Below, piece after piece: positions 12,297-12,396 of a stretch of 12,396 bases of DNA; positions within the stretch are counted from its first letter, which is position 1, and the number at the start of each line of letters is the position of its first letter. The DNA comes from JBIKIW01 sp044361365 (GTDB lineage Bacteria; Patescibacteriota; JACMRA01): NCBI GenBank assembly GCA_044361365.1, contig JBIKIW010000042.1, positions 1 to 12,396 of the forward strand, given 5' to 3'. The position numbers were made by a program, and so were the translations under genes. The notes under the pieces were generated by a model. That model was given only the letters and a program-made list of their open reading frames with translations. It searched no databases and was not told the origin of the DNA.

Positions 12297-12396
12297 CAGA
12301 ATTGAGCTTTTGATAAGGAGTCATGTTGTCTATTCCTTGATGCCTTCTGATATGATTGTAATAGCAACAGTATTCAAACAATTCTTCTTCTAATTG
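12273..12396 (-). mobile_element. IS481-like element, right part outside window
   Basis: The end is placed at TGTATATGTCAAATTATT (12273), where the ATPase frame loses similarity. The element carries the 3' end of an integrase-type transposase on the minus strand. A TGT start fits inverted-repeat ends of this family. Confidence 0.65.
12286..12396 (-). CDS. IS481/IS3-type integrase-core transposase, C-terminal 36 residues
   Basis: The open frame enters at the right edge and stops at TAA (12288-12286). The visible part, EYCCYYNHIRRHQGIDNMTP followed by YQKL, is the conserved C-terminal signature of rve-type transposases (a YN..R.HQ.L...TP pattern), placed just after the catalytic Glu helix. The rest, including the DDE residues, is outside the window, so activity cannot be judged. 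No damage is seen in this piece, in contrast with the transposases at 2163-4481. Confidence 0.75.
   Translation of the reverse strand, partial: QLEEELFEYCCYYNHIRRHQGIDNMTPYQKLNSVTE

Overview
The window is AT-rich DNA that best fits a member of the Candidate Phyla Radiation (Patescibacteria). The evidence is a two-helix type IV secretion pilin-like protein, a membrane protein of the baseplate-J-like type common in those genomes, a divergent MurA, a compact TrmB, and translation starts with no visible Shine-Dalgarno sequence. This assignment is inferred from protein style; there is no rRNA or ribosomal protein gene to confirm it. The standard stop codons appear to apply: prfB (RF2) is present, and TAA, TAG and TGA all end genes.

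Layout: (1) 1-2045, minus strand: a two-gene unit encoding a secreted pilin-like protein with a recent internal duplication, and a membrane-anchored extracytoplasmic protein that runs off the left edge. (2) 2163-4668: no functional gene, but a stack of dead mobile elements nested four deep. A small hairpin-bearing MITE-like repeat is split by an IS200/IS605-like element, which is split by an IS5-like element, which is split by an element with 16-bp perfect inverted repeats and a zinc-ribbon/DDE transposase. Each junction can be read because the split coding frames rejoin. (3) 4790-7746, minus strand: a baseplate-J-like membrane protein followed, 2 nt after its UGA stop, by prfB. (4) 7864-10076, plus strand: an NadR-like P-loop kinase, trmB, and an unrecognised 299-residue protein, ending in a likely intrinsic terminator. 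(5) 10126-11956: a divergent murA on the minus strand, with a copy of the MITE-like repeat on each side. The downstream copy carries a second 127-bp element with a TA target duplication. (6) 12006-12396: the start of a copper-type P1B ATPase gene, cut off after 89 codons by an IS481-like element that runs off the right edge.

The functional genes cover housekeeping (translation termination, tRNA modification, peptidoglycan precursor synthesis) and cell-surface or secretion roles. Three promoters place the start codon 7 to 13 nt after the -10 box, which together with the missing Shine-Dalgarno sites suggests leaderless or nearly leaderless mRNAs. The most unusual content is the layered mobile-element archaeology and the MITE-like family, whose hairpin arms vary in compensating ways between copies.
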